Assembly (NCBI GenBank): GCA_019634715.1
Contig: JAHCAU010000024.1
Span: 1-54,414 of the forward strand
DNA length: 54,414 nucleotides
Source of the DNA: Lysobacter sp.
GTDB lineage: Bacteria; Pseudomonadota; Gammaproteobacteria; Xanthomonadales; Xanthomonadaceae
Reading direction: 5' to 3'
Shown here: positions 18,619-27,511 of the stretch, in pieces
Numbering within the stretch: position 1 is the stretch's first letter
Layout: each line of letters opens with the position of its first letter
The notes under the pieces: model-generated
Told to the model about the DNA's origin: nothing
Databases searched by the model: none
Seen by the model: only the letters and a program-made list of their open reading frames with translations
Program-made: the position numbers and the translations under genes

Positions 18619-19350
18619 CTACGGGCCTTGCTCGTTCGCCGGGCGAATCTGTCGATCGAGTTCCGCCAGCCGCTCCGGCGTCCCGACATCCGTCCAGCGG
18701 CCGCGATGGTGCTCGCCGCGCACGCGGCCACGCAGCATCGCGGCGCGGAGCAGGGGGGCGAGCTTGAATCGGGGCGGTGAGGCGGTGGAGTCGGGGTTCT
18801 CACCGATCACGTCGAGCCACTGGTCGAACAGGCGGGCGCGGTAGACGCCGATGCCGGCGAAGGTGAGGCGCGAGGGGCCGTCGGAGGCGACGTAGCCGTC
18901 GGGCTGCAGGGCGAAGTCGCCCTTCGGATTGTGGTCGGGGTTGTCGACCAGCACGAGGTGGGCGTCGTCGTCGATGTCGCGCGGCAGGCGGGCGAAATCG
19001 TAGTCGGTCCAGATGTCGCCGTTCACCGCGATGAACGGGGTCGACATCTCGTTGTACTCCAGCAGGGTCAGCGCGTTCCACACGCCGCCGCCGGTTTCCA
19101 GCGGGATGTCGCCCTCGTAGCAGTAGTGCAGGCGCACGCCCCAGTCGCGGCCGTCGCCGAGCATCGCGGGGAACTGGCCGGCCAGCCAGGACGTGTTCAC
19201 GACCACGTCGCGGATGCCGATCGCGGCGAGCTTCTCCAGGTGCCAGACGATCAGCGGCTTGCCGCCGACCGCCAGCAGCGGTTTCGGCGTGGTGTCGGTG
19301 AGCGGACGCATGCGCTCGCCGAGGCCGGCGGCGAAGATGAGGGCCTTCAT
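18619..19350 (-). CDS. murU: N-acetylmuramate 1-phosphate uridylyltransferase MurU
   Basis: 243 residues. The nucleotidyltransferase signature AAGLGERMRPLTDTTPKPLL is at the N-terminus. MurU makes UDP-MurNAc from MurNAc-1-phosphate in the peptidoglycan recycling route that bypasses MurA and gives intrinsic fosfomycin tolerance in Pseudomonas. ATG 19350 lies 10 bases after the amgK stop, and the adjacency to amgK makes the MurU call specific over other sugar-nucleotide transferases. Confidence 0.92.
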   Translation of the reverse strand: MKALIFAAGLGERMRPLTDTTPKPLLAVGGKPLIVWHLEKLAAIGIRDVVVNTSWLAGQFPAMLGDGRDWGVRLHYCYEGDIPLETGGGVWNALTLLEYNEMSTPFIAVNGDIWTDYDFARLPRDIDDDAHLVLVDNPDHNPKGDFALQPDGYVASDGPSRLTFAGIGVYRARLFDQWLDVIGENPDSTASPPRFKLAPLLRAAMLRGRVRGEHHRGRWTDVGTPERLAELDRQIRPANEQGP

Positions 19351-19360
19351 CGCGCGGTCG

Positions 19361-20392
19361 TCATGCCGCCGCCATGGCAAGCGCGGGCTTGACGTGGCGT
19401 GCGATCAGGTCGGCCAGCGGCGCCAGCTCGGGGTATTTCGGCAGCACGCCATCGAGATAGGCGAAGAAGCGCGCCACGTCGGCCACGTACTTGGGCTTGT
19501 GGTCGCGATGGTTGAGGCGGGCGAAGATGCCGATGACCTTGAGATGGCGGTGCACGCCGATCCAGTCGGCATCGCGGCGGAACTGCGCCAGCGGCGGCAC
19601 CGGCAGGCCGGCGGCGCGGGCGCGGGCGTGGTAGCGGTCCAGCCAGGCGTCGACGCGGTGTTCCGGCCAGCTCAGGAAGGCGTCCTTGAACAGGCAGATC
19701 GGGTCGTAGGCGATGGGACCGAGCACGGCGTCCTGGAAGTCCAGCATCGCCGGGCCGTCGTCGCCGACCGGCATCAGGTTGCGCGGCATGAAGTCGCGGT
19801 GCACCAGCACCGACGGCTGGGCCAGCGCGGCGTCGATCAGGCGGCGGTAGACCAGTTCGAGCCGTTCCAGGTCGCCGCAGTCGAGGGTGACGCCGAGATG
19901 GCGGCCGAGGAACCATTCGTCGAACAGGCGCAGTTCGCGCGCCAGCAGTTCCTCGTCGTACGCGGGGAAGCTGTCCGGCACCGGCGTCGCCTGCAGCAAC
20001 AGCAACTGGCCGATGGCGGCGTCGAACAGGGCGTCGGCGTTGTCGGCATCGATCACGTGCAGATAGGTATGGTGGCCCAGGTCTTCCAGCAGCAGGAAGC
20101 CGGCGTCCACGTCGCCCGCCAGCACGTCGGGCACGCGCACCCCGGAGGCACGGATCAGCTCGCGCACCTGCAGCCATGGGCGCACGTCTTCCTTGTCCGG
20201 CGGCGAGTCCATCACGATGACCGTGCCGTCGCCGGTGCGGCCGCGCCAGTAGCTGCGGAAGCCGGCGTCCATCGACGCGCGCTCCAGGACCAGGCCGGCG
20301 TCGCCGGTGGCTGCACGCGCCCAGTCGGTGCGGGCGGTGGCGCGCGGGTCGGTGTCGGCGGTCGGGGCGATCGAGTGGGACGACAGGGTCAT
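19361..20392 (-). CDS. amgK: N-acetylmuramate/N-acetylglucosamine kinase AmgK
   Basis: 343 residues of the aminoglycoside-phosphotransferase fold. The catalytic loop is VLVHRDFMPRNLM (HxDxxxxN), followed by MLDFQDAVLGPIAYD with the metal-binding Asp. AmgK phosphorylates MurNAc (and GlcNAc) at the anomeric carbon, feeding MurU. The two genes form an operon. It diverges from manC across 164 bases. Confidence 0.92.
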   Translation of the reverse strand: MTLSSHSIAPTADTDPRATARTDWARAATGDAGLVLERASMDAGFRSYWRGRTGDGTVIVMDSPPDKEDVRPWLQVRELIRASGVRVPDVLAGDVDAGFLLLEDLGHHTYLHVIDADNADALFDAAIGQLLLLQATPVPDSFPAYDEELLARELRLFDEWFLGRHLGVTLDCGDLERLELVYRRLIDAALAQPSVLVHRDFMPRNLMPVGDDGPAMLDFQDAVLGPIAYDPICLFKDAFLSWPEHRVDAWLDRYHARARAAGLPVPPLAQFRRDADWIGVHRHLKVIGIFARLNHRDHKPKYVADVARFFAYLDGVLPKYPELAPLADLIARHVKPALAMAAA

Positions 20393-20556
20393 GCGGCACG
20401 GAGGGTTGGGCGAGTGCGACAGGGTATAAGCCCGGCCGCCCCCGCGCCATATTCCTGCAACAGACCCGTGAAAGCAGGCCCGCGAGCCTGAACGATACCG
20501 GACGGTTGCGCACGGCCGTTTAGTACACTCGCCGGATCGTTTTCACGGAGCGGGTC
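20393..20556. promoter_or_regulatory. Divergent region between amgK and manC
   Basis: 164 bases between outward-facing genes. A -10-like TAGTACACT lies at about 20522-20530 on the plus strand, about 30 bases before manC. A second AT-rich spot (GGGTATAAG at about 20422) could serve amgK. These are weak visual calls. Confidence 0.4.
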
Positions 20557-21990
20557 ATGGTGTCAGTGCAGCCGGTGTTGTTGTCGGGCGGGTCCGGGAC
20601 GCGGCTGTGGCCGCTGTCGCGCGAGGCCTACCCGAAGCAGTTCCTGGCGCTGGCCGGGGACGACACCATGCTCCAGGCCACCTGGCGCCGGGTGGCGCCG
20701 CTGTCGGCCGCAGCGCCGCTGGTGGTGGCCAACGAGGACCACCGTTTCCTGGTCGCCGAGCAGCTCCGCGTGATCGGTGCCCCGGCCGCGCGCATCGTGC
20801 TGGAGCCGGTGGGGCGCAACACCGCCCCTGCCATCGCCGCCGCCGCCCTGGTGGCCATGGCCGACGGCAGCGACCCGCTGCTGCTGGTGCTGCCGTCCGA
20901 CCACGTGGTCCGCGACGCCGAGGCCTTCCGCGCCGCCGTGGCCGAAGCCTCGTCCGCCGCCGAGTCCGGCGCGCTGGTCACCTTCGGCATCGTGCCGCAG
21001 GCGCCCGAGACCGGGTTCGGGTACATCCAGGCTGAGGCTGGCCGGTCCTCGCCGGGCGAGGGTGTCCGTCGCGTGCTGCGTTTCGTCGAGAAGCCCGACG
21101 CCGCGACCGCGCAGGCCTATCTCGACGACGGCGGATACTTCTGGAACAGCGGCATGTTCCTGTTCCGCGCCTCTCGCTATCTCGAAGAACTCGGCCGCCA
21201 CCGTCCCGACATCCTCGCCGCCGTGCGCGCCGCCTGCGCCCACCTCGACCACGATGCGCTGTCGCAGGGCGGCGAATTCCTGCGCCTGGACCGCGACGCC
21301 TTCGCCGCGTCGCCGTCGGAGTCGATCGACTACGCGGTGATGGAAAAGACCGATGCCGCGATGGTGCTGCCGGTCGACATCGGCTGGAACGACGTCGGCT
21401 CGTGGTCGGCGCTGTGGGAAGTGAGCGAACAGGACGGCGACGGCAACGCGCACCACGGCGACGTGATCGCCATCGACAGCCGCAACAGCTACGCCTACGC
21501 GCGCCGGCTGGTTGCGCTGGTCGGCGTCGACGATCTCGTCGTGGTGGAGACCGACGACGCCGTGCTGGTCGCGGCCAAGGACAAGGTGCAGGAGGTGAAG
21601 CAGGTGGTCGCGCGGCTGAAGGCCGGCCAGCGCTCGCAGGCCGCGCTGCACCGCGAAGTGCATCGTCCCTGGGGCAGCTACGACTCGGTCGATGCCGGCG
21701 ACGGCTTCCAGGTCAAGCGCATCAAGGTCAAGCCGGGCGCCGCGCTGTCGCTGCAATCGCATGCGCGCCGCGCCGAGCACTGGATCGTCGTGCGCGGCAC
21801 CGCCCGCGTCACCCGCAACAACGACGTGTTCGAGCTGTTCGCCAACCAGTCGACCTACATCCCGATCGGCGCGAAGCATCGGCTGGAGAATCCCGGTGCG
21901 GAGATGCTGGAGCTGATCGAAGTGCAGTCCGGCGACTATCTCGGCGAGGACGACATCGTGCGCTACGAGGATGTGTATGGGCGGGGGTGA
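20557..21990 (+). CDS. manC: Mannose-1-phosphate guanylyltransferase/mannose-6-phosphate isomerase
   Basis: 477 residues, a bifunctional type II enzyme. The N-terminal GDP-mannose pyrophosphorylase has the motif LSGGSGTRLWPLSREAYPKQ and the block RFVEKPD. The C-terminal cupin isomerase domain contains HRPWGSYDSVDAG and the metal-binding set around SLQSHARRAEHW. It supplies GDP-mannose for exopolysaccharide or LPS (called xanB in Xanthomonas). The next gene begins 40 bases later. Confidence 0.94.
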   Translation: MVSVQPVLLSGGSGTRLWPLSREAYPKQFLALAGDDTMLQATWRRVAPLSAAAPLVVANEDHRFLVAEQLRVIGAPAARIVLEPVGRNTAPAIAAAALVAMADGSDPLLLVLPSDHVVRDAEAFRAAVAEASSAAESGALVTFGIVPQAPETGFGYIQAEAGRSSPGEGVRRVLRFVEKPDAATAQAYLDDGGYFWNSGMFLFRASRYLEELGRHRPDILAAVRAACAHLDHDALSQGGEFLRLDRDAFAASPSESIDYAVMEKTDAAMVLPVDIGWNDVGSWSALWEVSEQDGDGNAHHGDVIAIDSRNSYAYARRLVALVGVDDLVVVETDDAVLVAAKDKVQEVKQVVARLKAGQRSQAALHREVHRPWGSYDSVDAGDGFQVKRIKVKPGAALSLQSHARRAEHWIVVRGTARVTRNNDVFELFANQSTYIPIGAKHRLENPGAEMLELIEVQSGDYLGEDDIVRYEDVYGRG

Positions 21991-22030
21991 GGACTTCCTT
22001 GCTGCGCGCGGTGCAATCAGGAGAAATGCC

Positions 22031-22693
22031 TTGAGAATCGATCCATGGATGTCCGCGCTCGTGACGGGCATGTTGAGCGTGCTCGTGTCGCTGGCACCCA
22101 CCGCTTCCGTACGCGCGGCGCAAGACGACCCTGCCGCGACCCGCCCGGGGCCACTTTCCCTGGTGGCTCGTCCGAGCTTCGCGCCGCTCATCGAAGCGCT
22201 TCGACAGGCGGACAAGACAGAACTGCGAGCTGTCGCCGTCGTGACCTACGATGCGGCTGGCGTGGTCCATGCGGTGCGCCTCGATCCGGGGACGGGCGTG
22301 CAGGCCGTGGACGATGCGATCCTCTCCTGGTGCAAGGCCATGCGCTTGACGCCGGGTACCGCCGGTGAAGGCCGGGTGCCCTTCGATCTCGTGATCGACG
22401 ATTCGCTCGCGACCTCCCTTGCCGAACTGCCGGAGATCCGGGCCGAGGATTTCGTCGATCGTCCCCCGATGAAGGATTTGACGCACACCTTCGTCAAGAC
22501 CGGGCGGCGCAGCGCGTCGCTCGAGGTTGCCGTCGAGTATTCGGCGGATGGCACGGTCACGCATGCGGAGGTGATCCGCTCCAGCGGCAATGCCGTCCTG
22601 GACAAGGCTGCGATCGAGTGGGCCAGGCACGTGCGATTGCGCCCCGGGACCGCAGGGCGAGGACGTCTGCCTTTCACCTTCGGCCTCAAGTGA
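22031..22693 (+). CDS. Exported protein with two TonB-C-like repeats
   Basis: About 220 residues. The N-terminus holds a hydrophobic segment (MSALVTGMLSVLVSLAPTA) consistent with a signal peptide. Two similar units follow. The first is VAVVTYDAAGVVHAVRLDPG with a C-terminal WCKAMRLTPGTAGEGRVPF. The second is VAVEYSADGTVTHAEVIRSS with WARHVRLRPGTAGRGRLPF. Both have the shape of TonB C-terminal domains, but there is no proline-rich linker. TTG 22031 has an AGGAG site seven bases upstream; ATG 22049 is the alternative. The stop overlaps the next gene (GTGA). Function unknown. Confidence 0.7.
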   Translation: MRIDPWMSALVTGMLSVLVSLAPTASVRAAQDDPAATRPGPLSLVARPSFAPLIEALRQADKTELRAVAVVTYDAAGVVHAVRLDPGTGVQAVDDAILSWCKAMRLTPGTAGEGRVPFDLVIDDSLATSLAELPEIRAEDFVDRPPMKDLTHTFVKTGRRSASLEVAVEYSADGTVTHAEVIRSSGNAVLDKAAIEWARHVRLRPGTAGRGRLPFTFGLK

Positions 22694-23283
22694 TCCTCGC
22701 CCTCTTCGACTTCGACGGCACGATCACCACGCGGGAAACGATGCCGGATTTCGTGCGCGCGGCAGTGCCGCGTGCGCGCCTGCGGCTGTGGGGCGCGCTG
22801 CTCGCGCCGTGGGTGCTCGGCTACAAGGCCGGGCTGGTATCGGGCTCGAACATCCGCGGGAAGATCGCGAGGTGCGGGTTCCGGGGCATGCCGGAGGCGG
22901 AATACCGTGCCGCCGGCGAGCGCTTCGCGCGCGAGGTGCTGCCGACCGTGCTGCGTCCGGAGGCGGTGGCGCGGATCGCCTGGCACAAGGCGCGCGGCGA
23001 CACCGTCGTCGTGGTGTCCGGCGGCTTCGACGTGTACCTGTCGCACTGGTGCCGTGCGCAGGACATCGAACTGATCTGCTCGAAGCTCGAAATCGAGGAC
23101 GGCGTGCTGACCGGCCGCTTCGATGGCGCGCAGTGCGTGCTCGGCGAAAAGGCCCGGCGGGTGCGCGAGCGGTACGTGCTGCGTACTTTCAGCGCGGTGC
23201 ATGCCTACGGCGATACCGCGGAAGATGCGGAACTGCTGGCGCTCGCGGACGAAAGCTGGTTCCGGGAGTGGCCCGAGGCCTGA
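22690..23283 (+). CDS. HAD-IB family phosphatase
   Basis: 197 residues from GTG 22690. Motif I is FDFDGTIT with the nucleophile Asp near residue 7, motif II is VVVSGGFDVYL, and motif III/IV is the GDTAEDAELL segment. The cap resembles the SerB/HAD-IB type that includes phosphoserine phosphatase-like and phosphatidylglycerophosphatase-like members. The natural substrate cannot be read from sequence. It is translationally coupled to the TonB-C-like protein and ends at a strong bidirectional terminator. Confidence 0.85.
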   Translation: MILALFDFDGTITTRETMPDFVRAAVPRARLRLWGALLAPWVLGYKAGLVSGSNIRGKIARCGFRGMPEAEYRAAGERFAREVLPTVLRPEAVARIAWHKARGDTVVVVSGGFDVYLSHWCRAQDIELICSKLEIEDGVLTGRFDGAQCVLGEKARRVRERYVLRTFSAVHAYGDTAEDAELLALADESWFREWPEA

Positions 23284-23304
23284 CGGTCGTGGCGTCCGGA
23301 TGCG

Positions 23305-23335
23305 AAAACCCCGGGCTCTCGCCCGGGGTTTTTTT
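23305..23335. terminator. Bidirectional rho-independent terminator
   Basis: A GC-rich stem AACCCCGGGC / GCCCGGGGTT with a TCTC loop, followed by a run of T on the plus strand and preceded by AAAA, so it works in both directions. It separates the HAD gene from convergent cysK. Confidence 0.9.
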
Positions 23336-23360
23336 GGTCACCGGTGCCGGGAATGCCGGA

Positions 23361-24320
23361 TCAGCCCAGCGACTCCAGCCACTCGTCGTCGGAGCCGTCG
23401 CTGATGCCTTCGAACAGGAAGGTCGACAGGTAGCGTTCGCCGGTGTCGGGCAGCATGGCCAGCAGCACCGAGCCTTCGGGTGCGCTTTCCGCGACCTTGA
23501 GCGCGGCGGCGGCGGTGGCGCCGGCGGAGAGGCCGACGAACAGGCCTTCCTCGGTGGCGAGGCGACGTGCGGTGTCGCGCGCGACCACGTCGTCGATGGG
23601 AACGATGTCGTCGGCGATGGTGCGGCTGAGCACGTCCGGCAGGAAGTCCGGGGTCCAGCCCTGGATCTTGTGCGGCTGCCATTCCTTGCCGCCGAGCAAC
23701 TGCGCACCGGCCGGTTCGCTGGAGATGACCTTGATGTCCGGGCGCGCGAGCTTGAGCACTTCGCCGGCGCCGGTGATCGTGCCGCCGGTGCCCCAGCCGC
23801 TGACGAAGTAGTCGAGGCGCTTGCCGGCGAAATCGCGGAGGATTTCCGGGCCGGTGGTGCTGCGGTGGTAGGCCGGGTTGGCCTCGTTCTCGAACTGGCG
23901 GGCAAGGAACCAGCCGTGCTTCGCAGCGAGTTCCTTGGCCTTGCGCACCATGCCGCTGCCGCGTTCGGCGGCGGGCGTGAGGATGACCTTGGCGCCGTAG
24001 GCGCGCATCAGCTTGCGGCGTTCGACCGAGAAGGTCTCGGTCATGATCGCCACGAACGGATAGCCGCGCGCGGCGGCGACCATCGCCAGCGCGACGCCGG
24101 TGTTGCCCGAGGTCGCTTCCACGATGGTCTGGCCCGGGCGCAGCAGGCCCTTGCGCTCGGCGTCGAGCACGATCGCCAGCGCGAGGCGGTCCTTGACCGA
24201 GCCGCCGGGATTGAAGGATTCGACCTTCGCGTAGAGCGTGACGTGCTTGGGCGCGAGACGGTGCAGTTTGACGATCGGCGTGTTGCCGATGGTGTCGAGG
24301 ATGCTGTCGTGGAGGGCCAT
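23361..24320 (-). CDS. cysK: Cysteine synthase A
   Basis: 319 residues. CysK makes cysteine from O-acetylserine and sulfide with PLP. The Schiff-base lysine is at about residue 43 in NPGGSVKDR. The substrate loop TSGNTGVALAMVA and the phosphate-binding GTGGT follow. The active-site region GLFVGLSAGATAAAALKVA is canonical. It lies downstream of cysG, inside the sulfur assimilation cluster. Confidence 0.94.
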   Translation of the reverse strand: MALHDSILDTIGNTPIVKLHRLAPKHVTLYAKVESFNPGGSVKDRLALAIVLDAERKGLLRPGQTIVEATSGNTGVALAMVAAARGYPFVAIMTETFSVERRKLMRAYGAKVILTPAAERGSGMVRKAKELAAKHGWFLARQFENEANPAYHRSTTGPEILRDFAGKRLDYFVSGWGTGGTITGAGEVLKLARPDIKVISSEPAGAQLLGGKEWQPHKIQGWTPDFLPDVLSRTIADDIVPIDDVVARDTARRLATEEGLFVGLSAGATAAAALKVAESAPEGSVLLAMLPDTGERYLSTFLFEGISDGSDDEWLESLG

Positions 24321-24382
24321 GGGGATGTCCTGGGAAATGCGTCGAAGGAAGGTGGATCAGATATCGGATCAGGTGTGGGGTG

Positions 24383-25954
24383 TCAGGCGGCTGCGGCCAG
24401 CGGTGCTTCGTCGGGATCGCGGGCGGTCGTCGCGATGTCGTTCGTGCCGGCGTTCGCGCCGATCGGCGCGTCGCCGAACCAGTGCAGGCGTGCGGCCAGT
24501 CCGGCGACTTCGCCGACGAACAGCAGCGCGGGCGAGCGCACATCATGCGCACGGGCGGTGTCGGGCAGGGTGTCGAGCGTGGCCAGCACCACGCGCTGCT
24601 CGGGGCGCGAGCCGTTCTCGACCAGCGCGCACGGCGTCGACCCGGCGCGGCCATGGGCCAGCAGGCGCGCGCGGACGCGTTCCAGCCCGGCGACGCCCAT
24701 GTAGAACGCCAGCGTCTGCCCCTCGCGCGCGAAGCCGGCCCAGTCGAGCTCGTCGTTCTCGGCCTTGCTGTGCGCGGTCACGAAGCGCACCGACTGCGCG
24801 TGGTCGCGATGGGTGAGCGGGATGCCGGCGTAGGCGGCGCAGGCGAGGGCGGCGGTGATGCCGGGCACGACCTCGTAGCCGATGCCGTGGTCGCGCAGGA
24901 ACTCGATCTCCTCGCCGCCGCGCCCGAACACGAAGGCGTCGCCGCCCTTCAGGCGCACCACGCGCCTGCCGGCGCGGGCGTGTTCGAGCATGAGGGCGTG
25001 GATCTTGTCCTGCGGCACGTGATGGTGCCCGGCTTCCTTGCCCACTTCGATGCGTTCGGCGTCGCGGCGGGCGAGGTCCAGCACCTCGGCGCTGACGAGG
25101 CGGTCGTGCAGGATCACGTCGGCCTCGTTGAGCAGGCGCAGGCCGCGCAGGGTGAGCAGGCCGGCGTCGCCGGGACCGGCGCCGACCAGGGCCACGCGTC
25201 CGGTCCGCGGCGCGGTGTCGGCCTGTTCGATCCGCGTCAGCAGCGCGCGTTCTGCGCCGTCGTGGTCGCCGCGGCGCAGCCGCGTCTGGATGTCGCTGTT
25301 CATCACGTCGTCGAAGAACCGCCGGCGCGCGCCAGTGTCGGCGATCCCGGCGCGGATGCGCCTGCGGTGTCGCACCAGCAGGGTGCCGAGCGCACCCACG
25401 GATTCGTCGATCTCGGTTTCGAGGCGCTCGCGCAGGTGGCGGGCCAGCATCGGCGCGCCGCCGCCGCTGGAAATGGCGATCTGCAGCGGACCGCGTTCCA
25501 CCCGGGCCGGCACCTGGAAGCTGCACAGCGGGGCATCGTCGACCACGTTGACCCACAGGCGCCGGGCTTCGGCGGCCTCGGCCACGGCGCGGTTCACGTC
25601 CGGATCGTCGGTTGCGGCCACCACCAGCCAGGCGTCGTCGATCCACGCAGGCTCGAACCGGCCGTCCAGGTGTTCGATGGCGCCCGTGGCGGACATCGCC
25701 TCGATCCCGGGTATCAGACACGGGGCTCCAACCCTCACCCGGGCGCCGGTGGGCAGCAGTGCCGTGATCTTGCGCAGGGCCACCACGCCGCCGCCGACCA
25801 CCAGGACGGCGCGGCCGCGCAGGTCCAGGAAGGCCGGGAACAGAGGGTTGAGCTCGGGCTGCAGGTCCGTTGCATCACCGGTGGCCATGCACAGGGCCGC
25901 GTCCGCAGGAGCGGTGGGCGGCGCGACGGGCGTGGGCAGGGCAAGGGAAGGCAT
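24383..25954 (-). CDS. cysG: Siroheme synthase, trifunctional CysG
   Basis: 523 residues, a fusion of precorrin-2 dehydrogenase/sirohydrochlorin ferrochelatase (about 35-240) and uroporphyrinogen-III methyltransferase (about 250-500). The first part has the Rossmann motif AVLVVGGGVVALRK. The second begins RVALVGAGPGDAGLLTLRGL and contains VRLKGGDAFVFGRGGEE. It supplies siroheme for the sulfite reductase encoded nearby. The start may be ATG 25954 or ATG 25888; neither has a clear ribosome binding site. A short unconserved C-terminal tail follows. Confidence 0.93.
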   Translation of the reverse strand: MPSLALPTPVAPPTAPADAALCMATGDATDLQPELNPLFPAFLDLRGRAVLVVGGGVVALRKITALLPTGARVRVGAPCLIPGIEAMSATGAIEHLDGRFEPAWIDDAWLVVAATDDPDVNRAVAEAAEARRLWVNVVDDAPLCSFQVPARVERGPLQIAISSGGGAPMLARHLRERLETEIDESVGALGTLLVRHRRRIRAGIADTGARRRFFDDVMNSDIQTRLRRGDHDGAERALLTRIEQADTAPRTGRVALVGAGPGDAGLLTLRGLRLLNEADVILHDRLVSAEVLDLARRDAERIEVGKEAGHHHVPQDKIHALMLEHARAGRRVVRLKGGDAFVFGRGGEEIEFLRDHGIGYEVVPGITAALACAAYAGIPLTHRDHAQSVRFVTAHSKAENDELDWAGFAREGQTLAFYMGVAGLERVRARLLAHGRAGSTPCALVENGSRPEQRVVLATLDTLPDTARAHDVRSPALLFVGEVAGLAARLHWFGDAPIGANAGTNDIATTARDPDEAPLAAAA

Positions 25955-25984
25955 GGACGGTCCGGACCAGGAGGCGGGCAGTCC

Positions 25985-26182
25985 AACGTAAATCCGGGAC
26001 GGAAGCGCCGGAAATGACTGCCGTGACTTGCTATATGAAAATTGGGAATGTGCGATGACCGTTTATTTCTATAAGTTATCAGAATTAAATCTCTTGATCC
26101 GCATAAAGAGATTGTCTTTCAGGGCATCATTTGGGGGTGCCCGGTTTCCTGTCCTTTCGCTCTCGCTTCCGGAAAGACCGTC
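25985..26182. promoter_or_regulatory. AT-rich divergent control region between cysG and cysB
   Basis: This segment is much richer in A and T than its surroundings, especially 26028-26120. It carries TTATTTCTATAAGTTATC at about 26062-26079 followed by AGAATTAAATC. The composition and position between cysG (minus) and cysB (plus) fit a CysB-controlled divergent promoter, since CysB sites are long AT-rich half-site arrays. The binding-site call is inference. Confidence 0.55.
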
Positions 26183-27169
26183 ATGACCCTTGTTCAACTG
26201 CGTTACTTCGTCGCCATTGCCGATGCGGGCTTCAACATCACCTCGGCCGCAGAACATGTCCACGCCACCCAGCCCGGCCTGTCGAAGCAACTCAAGCAAC
26301 TGGAGGACGAACTCGGCTTCCTGCTGTTCGTCCGCAAGGGCAGGAGCCTGGAAGAACTCACCCCGGCCGGCGCCCAGGTGCTGGCCCACGCCCGAAAGAT
26401 CCTGCTGGAAGCCTCGAACATCCGCGCCTTCGCCGCCAATCAGCGCCGCGACGGCCACGGCCAGCTGCTGATCGCCACCACCCACACCCAGGCCCGTTTC
26501 GTGCTGCCGCCGGTGATCTCGCAGGTCCACCAGGCCTATCCGCGCCTGAGCATCCACCTGCAGCCGAGCGCCGACGGCGACGTGCTGTCGCAGCTGGCGC
26601 GCGGCGAGGCCGACCTGGCGCTGATCAGCACCGCCGGCGACGTGCCCGCCGATGGCGTGGCGATCCCGCTGTTCCGCTGGCGCCGCGTCGTGCTGATGCA
26701 GCGCTCGCATCCGCTGGCGCAGAGCGGCGCGCGGCCGACCCTGGCCGATCTCGCCGGCTACCCGCTGGTGAGCTACGAATCCTCGATCCGCCCCGACTCC
26801 TCGCTGCGCCGGGCCTTCGCGACCCGCGGGCTCGAACCGCAACTGGCGATGACCGCCCGCGATGCCGACCTGATCAAGACCTACGTGCGCGCCGGCATCG
26901 GCATCGGCCTGCTCGCCGAGATGGCGGTCAGCGCGATCCAGGATTCGGACCTGGTCGCCTTCCCGGCGCCCGATGCGATTCCCGAATGCACCGCCTGGGC
27001 CGTGCTGCCGCGCGAGCGCGTGCTGCGCGACTACACCGTGGAGCTGCTGGTCTCGCTCGCGCCGCAGCTCGATCGCCATGACCTGCGCCGCATCCTCGCC
27101 GGCAACCAGGCCGCCACCTGGCCGGCCCCGCCGACCTGGACCGACCTGAGCCAGGTGATCACGAACTGA
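26183..27169 (+). CDS. cysB: LysR-type sulfur regulator CysB
   Basis: 328 residues. The N-terminal LysR helix-turn-helix is LRYFVAIADAGFNITSAAE with recognition part HATQPGLSKQLKQLEDELG. The effector domain begins with the TTHTQARFVLP block diagnostic of CysB/Cbl, which binds N-acetylserine, O-acetylserine or sulfide. CysB activates the cys genes on either side. It ends next to a large inverted repeat. Confidence 0.95.
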   Translation: MTLVQLRYFVAIADAGFNITSAAEHVHATQPGLSKQLKQLEDELGFLLFVRKGRSLEELTPAGAQVLAHARKILLEASNIRAFAANQRRDGHGQLLIATTHTQARFVLPPVISQVHQAYPRLSIHLQPSADGDVLSQLARGEADLALISTAGDVPADGVAIPLFRWRRVVLMQRSHPLAQSGARPTLADLAGYPLVSYESSIRPDSSLRRAFATRGLEPQLAMTARDADLIKTYVRAGIGIGLLAEMAVSAIQDSDLVAFPAPDAIPECTAWAVLPRERVLRDYTVELLVSLAPQLDRHDLRRILAGNQAATWPAPPTWTDLSQVITN

Positions 27170-27511
27170 CGGCATCGCGCATCGATGCTGCATGCGCGAA
27201 CGCCCGGTGATCCCGGGCGTTCGTGTTTCGGATGGTCTGCTCCGATGACCTGCCCTAGAGCGGAGCGAAGCTCCGCTGTGTTCTTCCCGAAGACCGCGAT
27301 CGCGACGCTGTGGTGGTTGGGTTGGCTGGCGGAGGAGGTGCAGTGGAGCTTCGCTCCGCTCTGCAAGAGCATGAGCGCAGCAAGCTCCGCTGTACCCAAG
27401 AGCGCTTTGTAGGAGGGCCTTCAGGCCCGAGCTTTTCATGACGTTTTCCAGGCAGTCAAAAGCTCGGGCCTGAAGGCCCTCCTACAGAACGTCGCCTTTT
27501 GCAGATGTCGG
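27170..27511. repeat. Repeat-rich gap between cysB and cysH
   Basis: 342 bases without a gene between convergent genes. It holds small palindromes of the type AGCGGAGCGAAGCTCCGCT (27259-27277), an inverted relative GGAGCTTCGCTCCGCTCT (about 27345-27362), a third related fragment (AGCAAGCTCCGCTGTA at about 27379-27394), and the 29-base inverted repeat listed separately. These are dispersed xanthomonad intergenic elements. Confidence 0.75.
27408..27486. repeat. Perfect 29-base inverted repeat (GTAGGAGGGCC type)
   Basis: Left arm 27408-27436 (TGTAGGAGGGCCTTCAGGCC followed by CGAGCTTTT) is exactly matched by right arm 27458-27486, with a 21-base loop. The transcript would form a very stable hairpin in either direction, probably isolating cysB from cysHIJ. 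The unit belongs to the 'GTAGGAGCGGCTTCAGCCGC' group of repeats common in this family. Confidence 0.85.
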
